From Diprion similis (taxonomy: Eukaryota > Arthropoda > Insecta > Hymenoptera > Diprionidae): a stretch of DNA of 64,000 nucleotides. How positions within the stretch are numbered: the stretch's first letter is position 1; every line of letters begins with the position of its first letter. The stretch is from contig NC_060105.1 of assembly GCF_021155765.1 (NCBI RefSeq), positions 868,001-932,000 on the forward strand. Reading direction: 5' to 3'. Below, piece after piece: positions 11,567 to 25,300 of this stretch. The notes under the pieces were generated by a model that did not search any database, was not told where the DNA came from, and was given only the letters and a program-made list of their open reading frames with translations. A program made the position numbers and the translations under genes.

Positions 11567-14500
11567 TTTGAAGATTGTGTGGTGGGTTTTTCCGATTTCA
11601 CTGCAGTGAGACTGGAACGAATGAGCGGCGTGTTTGAATAGAGATAAGTATGTTGAAAATGGAATAACGTACCGAAACATCTTCGCTGCTTCTTTCCTCG
11701 ATTCGGTCCGCATCTTGCCGGGGGTTAAAATATTCCCAGGCAGATATTCGCTCGGAGTGTTGCAGGGTTATGTAAGAATTTATAAGTGAAAACGTACAGC
11801 TTAACGCGAGGGAAGGTAAGGAATGCTGGTTTCTTTTTTCTGCGTGAAAAAATAATTGAATCAGAGCTGAAGGGGAAACCAAGAGTGCGGAATTAAGGAA
11901 AGCATAAGACGCGAGAGGAAAGTAGTAAGACGGTAATTGACAATCGGCAAAGAACTAATAAGTGGAAAATTCTTGGGAGCGGTCGAAGAAAATTAAACAT
12001 TCCGATCTTTTTCTCTACATAATTTGATGTTTGAGAAATGGATACATTTAAAATTTTCCCACTCTCCACCGACTCGATAAACGCTTTTACTTCATTCATT
12101 CTTTCGTATTTGTCAGCCCGGCTGAAATGCGCGGGTTTTGGATAATTAAATCGGTTCACATTCAGTCCCGCCGTATACAAATCCATGTATACATATATGC
12201 TGTATATATGCAGCAGCGGTTATCCGACCCGATAATGTCGATCGAAAACAATGCGGCATTCTTTGCGACGATTGCAGCGTCACGAATTGAATGAAATTTC
12301 AACGTCGACGGCCAATAATCTACGGATTCAATATTTCCCTTTGTTTAAATTCCACCGTCCGTTGGTCTATGCAATCTTTTCGCGCAGCACTCGAGCCAAT
12401 CCAATAATTACAAGTAAAATCGATTCGAAGCCTTTCTCAGGCGATTAATTAAGACACCCTTGAGTCGCAGGATTAGTGAGGCGAAAGGGAATGGGAACGG
12501 AAAGGAAAAAGTGTGCGAGACTTTCGAGGCGAATGAGAGAAAGAAGAAACGATAATGGGCATGCATTAATCTTTACTTTAAATGAACGGTGTAACATTAT
12601 CGATTAATAGTACATTATGTAACAAGGGAATAAAGTCGGAAATTTTATATTTCCCGCAGAGATGCGGGAGAAAAGTCCTAATATACCACTTTCGTCCGAG
12701 ATTAGAGGTCAAAAAAGTTAATCTTACGTCAGAGTCAGGATTAAAAGGAATTAATAAGATTCCGCGGCTGTAAATTAGTCCACATCCGCTTCGCGTGGGA
12801 TATGAATCGATCCATCCATCTTCTTCATCATATCCCAGGCAACGCAGTCATCATCTCCGCGGCAGGAAAAGCAGACACTCGTGTCTGGGTATGATCAAAA
12901 CACAGCGTATCGTTTGGACAGCCTTCGGAAGGGCGGTAATCAACGTTTGACGTTGAGACGCGGCTGCAGCTCTCCAGGATTAATTCGAAGCAGGCCGTAG
13001 CTGCGCAGCTGCCTCGGATTGCATGCAGAGATCCAAGCTCTCTGCACAGCCTCTCGCGGGTGGCGATGATGAACGTGAGAGGAGCCGGAGCTCGACGGCT
13101 TATCCTCAATTCAACCTCCGGGAAAAACGCCCTCATTCCCGTCTGAAAATTCGCAGAGATTACAAGCCGGGAAATATATCCAAGATACATTTTGAATACA
13201 TTTTTCGATTTCAATCTTCGAAGAAATAGACGGATGACGTGGTTTCATAAAAGAGGAATAAGTTTCTTCAAAATGATTTCATTCCTGCTTTTGGTATTAA
13301 AATTTTCCGGGACGCCCATTAATCCACCTTGGATAGCTGTACTATATGCACATATATATATATATATACCTTGTACGTATAATACATATGCAGAGACATC
13401 GCCGCAGCTGATTTATTGCAGCCTGGCTGTAATGGGCGCAAGTCGGGTAAATTTATTGGAAGGTTATTAAATTCTTGTCTAATATGCCGGAATAATGGGC
13501 TCCAGTGTCCAGGCCGATGCGATATGAGCTTTAACGCGAAAGCTCGGGGCTGCCGCGTTTCATACCCGCGGCGTCGCATCCCTTGGCGATGATAAGGTTG
13601 GGCGAGAAGAAGTGAAATCGCGTGTACGCGCGATACGCGCGTGACGGTCCTTTGTCCTGAAACTCGGTCATTCACGTTTCCGTCTGCGTCATTTCGACCG
13701 GAAAGACCGCCGCGTCATGGACGAAAGGCGGCTGCGAAGGACCGAAGGATTTACTTGTTGGGTGAAGTGATTAATGAATATGTTTCCACAGATTAGATCC
13801 TAGTCACAGGTGTTATGAGTATAAGTCCCGTATTATTATCAATCAAACGCGATACGGGATGCGAAAGGACCGGAAGTCGTACCTACACGTTTTCCCTTTT
13901 CCCAAAAAATTCTTTCGGGAGGGAAAGAGGAAACACAAGCTGAAACTTCGCGCATTGATCTGTCAAAAGAGAGGAACAGGCTCCCTCAGGTCACGATAAT
14001 CCCGCGAAATCTGTCTCCATTATGGGGGTTATGCCTGCAGGTGTATTCCCACGGTGCCCGCGGCACACGACCCCGTTATAAAACTCAATTCTATGAAAAT
14101 CTGGGTCGATTTGCAGGGGCGGCGCCTCCCTTCCTCCCTCTCTCCCTCTCTCCCTCTTTCTCTCTCTCTCTTCCTCTCTACTAGGTGCACACGATAATCT
14201 CCGAAGGTATAGGCCATTCTTCATTATCCGTGTATGATCGAAACGCACGCGAACGGCGCTGTGCCGGGATCGGGAAGCGGAAAATCCCCCGGGACTCGAC
14301 CTAGTCGTTCACCATTTAGCTCACCCTCTGAACCTCACTCGTTCCGATGATCAGGATGCATGCACGTGACAAATGAAAAAAAAGGGAATAAAAGTAGGGG
14401 ACAATATGACGAGATAATTTTTGACCACAGCAATAACTTTCCGAAAATTTATACGTTACGTTTTAACGTTCCTAAGCTCTGTCTCGAAGTTATCCTTCGG

Positions 14501-15355
14501 GTCACCCCCGCGCCGCTTTATCCATCCCCTCATCCACTCAATTATTCACCGTTACACGTCAGGAAAAAAAGAAAAGAGAAAAGAAAAAACCAAGAAGAAG
14601 AAAAAGTGCGTGAGAAAAAAAACAACAACGTCAACGTCCACAATTCTGTTATAGAAGGTACGTAATTTGAAAGTGAATTGAAGGGCGGTACACCCTGTGA
14701 TACAGGTGGAAATAACAGGCATGTGTCTGGGGGCGGAGAAAAAAATATGCTTCTAAAACATGTGTTTTTGACAGAGAAAAAAACAGAGGCTGAGAATGAG
14801 GAAAGAGAAGAAAAAAAAAATATATATATGAAAGGTAAGAAAATCGTGAAGGGTGTAATGCTTACGTACCTATGATAATATCTCGAATAATTTTCCGGTG
14901 TCGGACTGTAATTCTGACTCGTGAGGTAAAAATTGTTCTCGAAGGGAGGGTTTGACGCGGGCCGTATCCTCCTCACCCTCCCACACCCTCCCTCCCCCCT
15001 CCCCTGCCGGTGGTAAACGTGGTATCAGATTCTAAATTTATAATAAGCCCCAGGGCGAGCTTCTGCCCGATCCTCGCTCGTGTCAGTCCCTCGTCGCGCC
15101 GCCCACAAACTTCTTGCTCTCTGCTCGTTCCCCGGGTTTTCCTTTCGGAAAACTTACCTCCCTCACAGCAGACTTGCCGCTCTTCTCCCTATTCGCCGCT
15201 GCATATTTCATTCGATCAAACATATCAGAGCCCCTTCCGATCATACCCTCCACCCTCCGCCCTTCACCCTTACGGAAAGTTTACGGCTAGACCGCGCTTC
15301 GCCTCTGTATGTACGAAAATAAAATTTTAATCCCTTGACCGGTGATTTTTCGCGC

Positions 15356-15381
15356 AAGAAGAAGAAGAAGAAGAAGAAGAA
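15356..15381 (+). repeat. (AAG)n microsatellite
   Basis: About eight AAG units in tandem, followed by an A/G-rich tail. Confidence 0.9.
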
Positions 15382-16670
15382 AAAGAAAACGAAGAAGACG
15401 AGGCGTTCGTCAGTCACGAATTGGGCAACGTGAGGGAAAAACCCGCAGGTGCGACACTCGAGTCGAGGCTGCAATAGTGTAGTGTCGCTGTTTACACGGC
15501 CGAGTCAAGGCACGAGAGTAATTACTTCGAAAGTTTACCATCGGGGGCGAAGGATGAGGGGCCGAAAGGGAAGGATAAGAGGACTCACCGAGTCTGCACC
15601 AAGTGGCAGCAAGTCCTTATTTTGCCCCTTTCCCCATCTCCCCCTATAAGAGTGGGCTGTACCAGAATTCCGCTAAGATGTAGGAGCAGCGGGGGTGAAG
15701 TGTAGAGGTTTCGAGTGTTGGTGGGGTGGGGGAGGGGGGCGACCTGTCGCCGTTATAATTAAGCGGCGCCAAGGTTAACTACCCTCGCCGAGCGGTGGAA
15801 ACACTCGCACCGTGCCCTGTCCATTCGCAATTCACCGTTTCGCGTAATAAGTTAACAGAGACCCGGTGACCAGGAAATGACTGTTAATGTTATCGTCGCT
15901 GTTTCAGGGGTTGGAAAATTCTCTGCGTCTTATCGTCTGCTTTCCCTGCAACGAATATCTTGAATCGCAGACATCAACATTTATATGTAAACAAATTCGG
16001 AGAGGCTGCACGGTCAAGTATGAATAATCGATGAACATACAACCGAGAATCTCCCCCCATCCCCCCCAAAAAAAAAAAAAAAAATTCCCCCGCGGAATAT
16101 AGTATAGGGATACTACGAGGTAGGGGAAAGTCGGGAAGAAAAACCGCCGGGTTTTCTCTCTCATGAGCACGTCTTTATACCGTTACCAAGAAATTACAAA
16201 CTTTTGCCGAAAATGACCCGGAGACATTTTGACTCCATTATCATCTTCGCAAAAGCTCGGTTTTAAGGGCTGACGAGGACGCCCCTCGGGATCGATGAAC
16301 CCTGCGTATATGGCTCTTGGTTACCCTGGTCCACGTTGTAACCGCGTGTAATGGATCGTACGCGACGCATTTTGGAACGAGAGACCGGGTATATGCCGGC
16401 CAATGTGCCATGCCTATGGCGAAGGACAAACGAGAATGTATGGAAATTTACATCCCTTCGCGTGGGACGAGCGTTTTGGAACCAGAAGTGGGTGCCGTGA
16501 TGGGCTGAAACGTACGTTGCTTCTCTTCGTTTTTTACGACAGATGGGTAATATGTTTTTACCTTCTCTCCGTCTCCGTTTTCTGTACTTTACACCTTATT
16601 TTTTTTCATTCTTTCTACCCTTTTTGGAACCGGAACGGAGTTGAAATTCCGTATTTTTTGGTGGTGATAA

Positions 16671-17156
16671 TTGAAGTAAAGAAAAATCAAACTTTGACCA
16701 AATATCAGAGTTTCGAATAGTTCGAAACCCGAGAGGGAAAAATTTCGAAAGGACGAAAGGACGAAGGGCATAACTCCGACAATTCAAAGTTCCGAAAGTG
16801 CGAAAATGAGAAAATTTAAACATATGATACATCGAAATTACGAGTGATCAAAGATTTTTTGTTCTTCGAATTTCTGGCTTGGTTAAATTTCGCCATTTTC
16901 ATCTTTCTTTGTTTTGAATGTTCGATATTTTTCCGTATGAAATCCTCTGATTTTTAACACCCACTCGTCGAATAAACTACGCTGCGTGATCATATTTCAA
17001 CTTTTGGAATTCAAAACTATCGAAACTTTATTTCTCGTAATTTTGCTCTACCGTAACTTGAATTTTCAGAATCTGGCATTTCGGAACATTTAGCCGTCGG
17101 GTTACCGACCATTCGAAACTTTGTTGTTTCGTAAAAGTTTGATTTCTTCACTTCAA
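16671..17156. repeat. Imperfect foldback element of about 490 bases, rich in TCGAAA motifs
   Basis: The left end begins TTGAAGTAAAG and contains ATCAAACTTT, GTTTCGAAT and ACCCGA. The right end reads the same motifs in the same order on the other strand (17090-17156, ending CTTCAA). The interior arms also match loosely and are rich in TTCGAAA/TTTCGAA words. No protein-coding capacity is present. The layout is compatible with a decayed foldback MITE, and its age is suggested by the many mismatches. Confidence 0.6.
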
Positions 17157-19294
17157 GTCTCGCCAGCAAATAATTGCTTGCGGAATTTGAATCACGCCCC
17201 CTTTAAACGGATCGTTTTTAAAATACCAATTCTCATACGCAGTATATGGATAGCCTGCAGAAACGACAAGCGATCCGTCAGTCGACGGTGACGAGGGGAC
17301 AGTTTTTCTATATTTTCCCACACAACCACATGCGGGCGTATCGTGATTGATACGGGAAAAGTCAAAGGGGTGAGAAGATGGGGGTTGCGACTCGTCTACC
17401 GCGATGTCGCGGCTGCTGCTTCTTCTTGTTTCGGTCATTCTTCTTCCTTGTCTCTCGTCTCTTCCGTCCGCATATGCGAGGTCGCGACGCTCATTTTTCA
17501 AAAAGCCTATAAGTCAGCCCCTCGCATATTAAAACTAACATCCCTCTCTCCGTTCTTCGAACCCCGCGTGCTCCGGGTTTGCGGAGTAATTACCTACCCA
17601 TCGTGCATCGCTGCTACGTCCTCTTCAACTCCCTTTCTCGTTGTCCACTTTCGTTTCTCGAGCTTTCGGCCCGACTCGACTGCAGGTGTGCACCAAACTT
17701 TTAAGACAATGAGGAAACGTCGCTGCGATCTGTGTGAATTATTTCCGCACGCGGTGGATCATCGTCGTCTTCGCAAAAGTTAACTTCTCGATTCCGTTGA
17801 TTGAATAATAAAACCCGTTTCCCGTAAGTAGGGAAAAACTCAAGGGTAGGAGGCCGATACCCGAAGGATTCGATAATTCAACTAGATATTGCGATATAAA
17901 AAAAGGAAACTTTGCAGACGTGATCGTTATATTTCTACAACTGTAGAGCAAACAACCGACGGTATGTTTCTTAATACTTGTAATAATATTTTAAGGGAAA
18001 AGAAAAAATATGAGAAAAAGAAAAAAAAAATAATAATAACCGGAGCGAGGTAAAGTGGTACTTGGATAATTGTAGAGCCGGGAAACGCGAGTGCCTACTC
18101 AGGAAAGTATGAGAACGAACCAAGTTCTCTCTCAATTTTCTCGACGCTACGATCAGAAATTTTTTCATTCAATCTTCTCTCTTTAATACGTGCGGAATAG
18201 CTAAAATTATTCTGCATTTTTTTTTTCTAAATTGCAACATTTGAGTGGTACTATAAAATGTTCTATCGCGGTATTTATTGCTTCAGTGGTCGTTAATATT
18301 TTCTTTTGATAGATTGAAGTTTTTTTTTTTTTTTTTTGGAATTCAAACAAAGTGCTAGTTAGCAGGAAAACTACAGTGCAGTTGAAATATTTATTACGCA
18401 ATATTCTGCATATTATTTATTGCAGGTTGGAAATGTATTCTGCTTATCTTGATTTGGTAATATATCTCTACTATCATCTAACGAATTGAAGAATAATCAA
18501 TGACTATATGATGATATCCTACGCAGCATTCAAACGTAATAAAAGTTATTACATCAGCAGTTTGGATGCAGGCAATGAAATTGACCGCCGAACCGATATC
18601 GCGGTCTGCTTTGTAGTAATGAAACGAAATTACTGAACGGTGGATTAACTTCAATTAACAGTAACTGCACGGAGGCATGATCGAGGTTTGCAACGAACCA
18701 CACGTGCAGTCCCTGATGCATAATTTCCGGAATTCATTAAAGGAAACTTGACGTTTGTTTGAAGTATTTATGCCCGACGCAGCTGCGCAATTTGAGTAAC
18801 AAAAATGGCATAATCCGCAGAGTCGCGTGTTTTTAATCCGTACAGAATTTAGCGAGATGTTCTCTAAACCCGATGAAGAGATCGTAGAGTGTGGTTGAAA
18901 TTTTATACGCGATGAAAAGTGCGAAACTGTTGCGGAATTCTGCAACACGTAAAGCGCCCGGCGGCGTAATGTAGGCCACTGTTATAACGCCACGGTGCTG
19001 GAAACAACTCTGTGTGTGGCAATATCACGTCCCTCCGGGGAATTTTGCAGGGTTTCGCCAAGCTTTAAATTTGCATCTCCTATAGTTCCTTTTTCGCCGC
19101 AGGGTGCAGATGTCGAGGAGTATTAACAAAGACTCGCGAAAAGAGTGGGAGAAATTTAAAAAAGGGACGTAGTTACAGGAGACACTCAGCCTATGACTTA
19201 CATGTATGTGTATATACACACCTAGGTATATATGTATACGTATAGACCTGATTGCAACCCCGTTTTTAACACCCCTTGCATCTTTCTGTTGCAG

Positions 19295-19369
19295 CACAGC
19301 CACCGCTCGACACCGGTACTTCTAATCATCTCGCTAGCTGGGATCAAAGTATGCAGTCCAGATGGAAAA
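19295..19369 (+). CDS. PTB-SH2 gene, exon encoding the mid PTB domain (25 codons, phase 0-0)
   Basis: A pyrimidine-rich tract and GCAG acceptor precede CACAGCCACC, and a GTGAGT donor follows GATGGAAAA. The 25-residue product ends SLAGIKVCSPDGK and joins in frame to the MAHALRR exon at 33134, reproducing the continuous PTB core. The open frame continues past the donor into poly-pyrimidine sequence, so the longer reading frame there is not real. Confidence 0.85.
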
Positions 19370-22300
19370 GTGAGTTTTTCGCTGCCTTTCTCTTTTTTTA
19401 TTTTATTTTTTTATTTCGTTCTTTTCTTTCCTTCATTTTCTCTATCTCTCTCTCTCTCTCTCTCTTCTTTCATTACCGTTATGCGCCGACTTGCGACTTG
19501 TCAGCGGGATGTTCTCCCTTCTCTGTAAAGAACCAGCAGCTGCACGTGGCATTTATACCGGCGACGAAGAAGAGAGGGTGCGGTTTTCACCCCGCGGTTT
19601 CTGCACGACTTTTCGCGTGCTTGTTCATTTCTTTTTTTTTTTTTCCTTTTTTTCCCCTATGGTTTTTTTCATTTTGCTGGTTTCGTTCCTCTCCTTTTTA
19701 CCCCCGGCTACCCACCACCTTTCTCTGGAACCCATCGCAAGCCGCAATCACCTCGGGCTCTACAAAGAAACTCGGCCAAACCGAAGAGCGAGAGAACGAG
19801 AATAATAGTGGCGATGCGGGGGTGAGAAACGCGAGGCGAACCAACGAACGAACGTACGAACGAACGAACGAACATGCAGCCCGCCCCACACAATATGGCA
19901 CTAGTCCCGCTTTTCAACAGCTGCCAGACATTTTTCATTTAACTTTTCTCTACCTTTCTCTTTCTCTTATAGTCCTCTTCCTCTCGGCAACCGACTTTCG
20001 GTCGGAGCCCTGTTGCTTGTCCATGAGTGGGGGGAGGATTTTGACCGACTTACCGAGAGATAGTCGTAGAGAAATTCTTCTTTGACCCGCGTTTAAGTCT
20101 CACGGTAATTCCTCGATCGATCGTTGAAAGCACTTCGAGTGTCGCATTTTCTACTAGCGTAATGAAAAATTGCCCCGCGACCTCCGGAAAGCCTTCGACT
20201 TTCGATTGAAACCCCTCGAAGCTACGGGAGCATCAGACGAGTCGTATCCAGAGAAAGAGGACGGCCACCCCCGACCCGTTCCCATTCGGGGCTGGGGATG
20301 GCATACACGCCCTTGGCGACAAAAGGTTGAAAACGGATGACACATCCTCGCCTTGTCTCGCGATAGAACCATGAAATTACTCACGGACCATAAACCGTAG
20401 CTTCGGCCTTGCAGTCGTTGGTCATTAAATCCGGCATCGCGAGTTTGTCGAGACGGGGGGCGGGAACCCCGAGGGTGGAAACGCGGAAGTTGATACGGTC
20501 GGAAATCGGCCGAGGGAACTGCCTGCGCCCTCCCTTCCTGCCATTCCCGTCACACCCCAAATGCGAAAGTCAAGTCAAGTCAAGTCAAGTCAAGTCAAGT
20601 CAAGTCAAGTCAAGTCAAGTCAGTGTCCGAGCACACCGCGTCACGCAAAATTCCCCGTTTTCTCTCTTCTTCTTGAACGATAGCCGAAGTACCAGAAAGT
20701 GGGATGGTTCAAGTCAGGGATCACGTCGTTGAGTGGGCCATATTTTTTTACTCCCAAGCGTAGAGACTTTGAATATCACGAAAGAGGTCCGCGTCATACG
20801 CCGACGAACCGGGATCCTTTCTTCTCAGCGATCGGAGGGGATGATTTGATCAAATGACGTCGGCGACACGCCGCTCTGGCAACCATAGACGGCTATGCGA
20901 GTACGTCTATTCCACTTCTCTCGAGTTTAATGGGGAGTGAGTGTGTGGCGGGAGGCCTGGGACTCCGTTATAGGAAGGTGAACATGGTGCGGGATCCACG
21001 TGGGAGCCTCGGTCTTGCTTTCCTCCTCCTCCTCATCCTCATTCTCCTCCTCTTTTACGCTTCCTCTCATTTTCACCCTCGCCTCGCGTTGCTTTTCCGG
21101 AGAAATCCCGGAGGACCCGCGGGGTGTGAGTTTCGCGGCGTGATTGACAGCGCGAATGAATCCAAGCAACGGGAACTAATGCCGGCGGTCGCTCTTATCC
21201 TCTGTATCGTTGTCGTTCTCTGATTGATGGGATCTCTTAACCCGAGACACAATTTTCTCACCGGTCTTCTTCCTCCCTAAGTGAGCGCGATTCTTCCGGG
21301 TCCTGCAGGGCTGCGGCAATACAAAGAGCCCGGATTTTCACCCCCAACAACCCTTTGAATTAAACCTCAACTGCCCCGATTTAGGCTCCGTCGCCCTCCC
21401 CCTAAATCAGACCTTGAGGCGCCGCGGAGTACGTCTTCGAAACTTTGGAACCCCTTCACCCTTTCCATTGATTGCCGCGACGTGAATCCCCGCAGTGCTT
21501 TATTAACCGTTGCTTTCGATCTTTACGATTCTAATTTTTTAGTAGATTTTACTCTCCGTTAATCTTCGTCGTAACGAAAAGCACAGCTCAGGTCGATATA
21601 AGAATAAGAAGAAGAAGAAGAAAGTGAAGATAAAGATGAAGTTGAAATAAAAGAGAGGCTGGTAATTGGTTAGACGAAATTGTGAAAATTTTCTCGTGAG
21701 GGTGTTCGAGGGATTTCTGCTCAAGCAGAAGATCAAATTTCGTTCCTCGGCAACAACCTGTAGGGTTTTCCCCGGGCACGAGCGGCAGGGGCGTGTAGGA
21801 TAAGCCTCTCGTTACAACTAAGTCAGAATCTCCCAGCGAGACCCCCGGCCCCCCGTCGTGTCTCACGAATTACGACTCCAAGTTGATGAAGAAAGTTTAT
21901 CCTGACCGTCGAGGCGAGCCGATAGCGTCACGCGTTTCAGCGAACGGAACGCACCGCGGAATAATTTGCCTTTCGCGAAGATCAGCCCTGAAGATTGTAT
22001 TCGGTAGAAAATCGTTGGGGTGTTTTTAAAATTTTTTTTTCTTTCTATCTCATCCAGTATGCGCACGAATTTTTCTCTGCATCTTTTCTCAGCTCGTATC
22101 ACGAGACCAAAAGTTCACGAAGAGGAGACAATCTTTTAAAAAGTTTTCAAATTCAGAGAACGTCGTAGAGCTTGGATGCCAGGTCTAGAGGCAGATCCCG
22201 GATCGGGTGACGCGACGGTTTCGCCAAAAGGCGGAGGAGAGTTGGTCGTCGGTGTACAGGACACCTATATTACGGATAAAAAGAAGAAGAAGAAGAAGAA

Positions 22301-25300
22301 AGTCGCATCCATTAAGGAAAGTACAAGGAAAGGACTCTGGACATCAGAGACGCCCGTTAACGTCACACGACCCTCGATTCCATCCGAAAACTAGGGTTTC
22401 AAGGTGGTTGCCAACCACCGCGGGCTGCACTCAGCAGCCCAGAAATCGTATCGCAATACGAGAGAAGGAATGAAAAATATAAAAAACGACGACACAGCGT
22501 GCCAAGGTATGCAGCAACGAACAAAAGAAAACACAAACTCATTCTATCAAGGTAATATTGAAAAAGTTTCGCATCCCATCTCGAAAGACCCAGGACATCG
22601 TCGCCGGCTATGTACTCGATCGACTGTAGAAAGAAGGCGAAGGAGAATCGAAATAATGAAAAAGCGAGACGGCGACTTTATTATTGAATATAATTGGTCC
22701 ATCGGTAAAAGAAGAAAATTGTTCGGGAGGGGGAGGAAAATATGGCGAAACGGATGCAGCTGCCTGTTTCTTTCCTGGTGAGGAAAAAGTTGGTGGAAAA
22801 AAAGAACGGAGGAAGGAGAAACGAAGCGCGGGATAAATCAGTGTTTTTCACGGTAATGGATCCGGCGACGCGCGGAATAAGGGGCCGATTATGCAAGGAC
22901 TCGTGACAATAAAAGGAAGAAAAGGGAAATAAGGACAAAGTCGTCTCTTTCCACCCCTGAGGGATGAAACGAGGTAAGTGAGACTCGAAACTGCAACCGC
23001 AGGCTTAAGCTGACTCGGTGCACATTCACTGGGTCTCGTGTTGTCTGGTGTTTTGACTCCTCTCCCGCCACCCTGAAGCCCGATAACTGCAGTAGCCGCC
23101 CCACGCCATCCTCTGGTGCAAACAGGATTATTACCCTCGTCGTTATCATCATCGCTCCTGTGATTGTCTTAAGACTTGAATAACCGGCTTAACTGCCAAC
23201 CGTAAAGGGATACATTAATGGTTTTATCGTACACGTTGCAGGGGTTGGTAGAAATAAAAAGCCTCGTTGAATTCGAGGGATGGATGCAACACCAAGAAAA
23301 CAACGACGTCTGCTTTGCGAGACCTGAGGATCAGGTTGGCTAGATTCGAGGGACGCAGAGCAAAAGAAAAGTTACGAAGGGATTCCAGGGCGAATTAAGG
23401 TCAGGAGGTCGATGGGTGGAGGTGTCAAGCACTTGTCATTACTCAACACGAGATCTTCCAACATTTTTTACTCACTGTTTTCTAACCGTCATGAATTCAT
23501 CAGTGTGGTAAGTACTGGGTGCAAACGAGACTCGGCAAATCAAATCATTCGCACTTTCGATTTTAACGAACACCTTGAACCCATTAAACAGTAATGATGA
23601 AATTCCATCGCATAATCCTTCATTAAATCGGCGACCCCAATGAGGCGGTAACTCTCCGCGAAGATAACCAGGTCAGTACATCCAGTGCGATCGAAGTGGG
23701 ATCCCACCGCTGTCACCAAATCCATGTTACAAACCCCGCTCGTGTTGCCAATTCTAAAGAAAATAACACCCCGTTAGTCGAGAGCTGACTCGACGAGGGA
23801 AAATGGGCTGAGGTGGACGAGGTGAAGAGCCGACGGACAGATGGGGCAGTAGCAGCACAAGGTTCAAACAATGCCGGCTGAGCAAACGTGGCGTGTGGGT
23901 ATATACATAGGGTTTGCATATACGTATGGCGAAGCGAAGGGTTTTAATCCTAGAGCGGGATTACCAGGGGGTTAAACTGCCCGAGTATTCCAGTAATATG
24001 TTTACCTGCTTAGCGCCACTGTTCCACCCAAACGGGGTCAGATTATGCGATTATCAAGCTACCCCGCACGTCCTATCTGTCTCCGCGTCTGTCTCGTCGC
24101 TCCCTTCATTCATAATCCGCTTCGAGATGGAATTTTGGCTGATGGAGAGAGTTTCGCAGGGTCCGGTAAAGTACGAATAAAATTTACGACGCTCAAAGTG
24201 CTGGAGCCAAAAATCTGACAAACGGTAGTATCCAAAGAGGGAAATGACGCGCTGGTAACTGGCGATTTTTTTTCTGCAGCATCAAGAGAGAGAGAGAAAG
24301 TATATTGTGAGGGAGATCACGCGCTGTTTGCGATTGGAATAATAATCGGAGGGAAGACACGAGGGAGATCCTTCAGGACAGGGATGAAGGTTCGAGTAAT
24401 AGAAAGAGGGATTTACGTGTAATTTATAAGAAGAACGGGCGACATCCGCGCCGGTATTCTGGGACCGGATGCTGCTCCAGGAGGTAAGACACCGGAGTCA
24501 CAACGTCGCCGATGCGAAATGACGTCGAAGAACGGGCCCCTCGACACATCAAAAGGCTTTCGCCGCTTTTGCGCCGACGCAGGTGGCGGGGGAGGAGGAA
24601 GAGGCGAATCGCATAAAGTGTCGCCGCCTGGATTGCGAACTCGAGGTTCAAGAACGCGGAAAATTTGGCTTCACTTAGCGAGGACTGCGACTGTCGGACT
24701 CTCTTTGCGTCTTTCATCCCCCTCCCCCCCTCCCCGCGACTACGCGAGTTCCCTGCTCTTTCTCAGTTTCCGCCCCTTTTTCAAACCCGCGACATTTTTA
24801 GCCGCTCTTTTTAATGCGCCGCGTGCCAAGATCCGGGGGTCGAAGAGGACGCGGCCACGCGTTTCGTGTCTCTTTTACGCCGCCATTGGTACGATCGTGA
24901 TAAGTGATTCGATGAAATTTATGCCACCTTCTCTCGCACGTTTCAAATATTTGCTCCCACCCCCAACAATTGGTAAGCCTGAAGGATGACCGAACCGTCC
25001 TTGGGCAAAGACGACTCCCGGTTTCGGTTACTTCGAGATCGATATTCCTCGTAACTGGTGCTTCAGGCTCTTCCGCTGTATATATATATACACACACATA
25101 TATATGTGTGGGGGATAGATGCCATGTATATCCTGCTCCAAGTTTTATCAATATTCGTTATTGAAGAGGGTCCTTGATGCGCGGGGGAAATGGCGGACAA
25201 ACAACCGAGGCTCAAGATAGCTCATTCCTCGATACGTGCGGTGATCTGTGTTATGGACGGCAGGGTGCATCTGATTTTCGGCTCTATCCGGTTTACCTTT

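Larger units (their letters stand above)
1..19294. other. Long stretch without a recognisable gene, upstream of the first identified PTB-SH2 exon
   Basis: I looked for exons that could supply the missing N-terminal half of the PTB domain encoded from 19,295 onward and found no convincing one. Open frames here are short, mostly run through microsatellites, and lack paired splice signals with conserved-looking protein. The stretch is probably 5' intron of the PTB-SH2 gene or intergenic DNA. It holds simple repeats and three inverted repeats, listed separately. No tRNA, rRNA or transposase coding sequence was seen. Confidence 0.5.

Noticed and set aside
19276..20085. 269-residue plus-strand open frame, one of the longest in the gene-poor part
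   Set aside because: It overlaps the real 75-base PTB exon in another frame, then runs through poly-pyrimidine and CGAA repeats. Its sequence is Phe/Ser/Leu and Thr-Asn repeat shadow with no domain.
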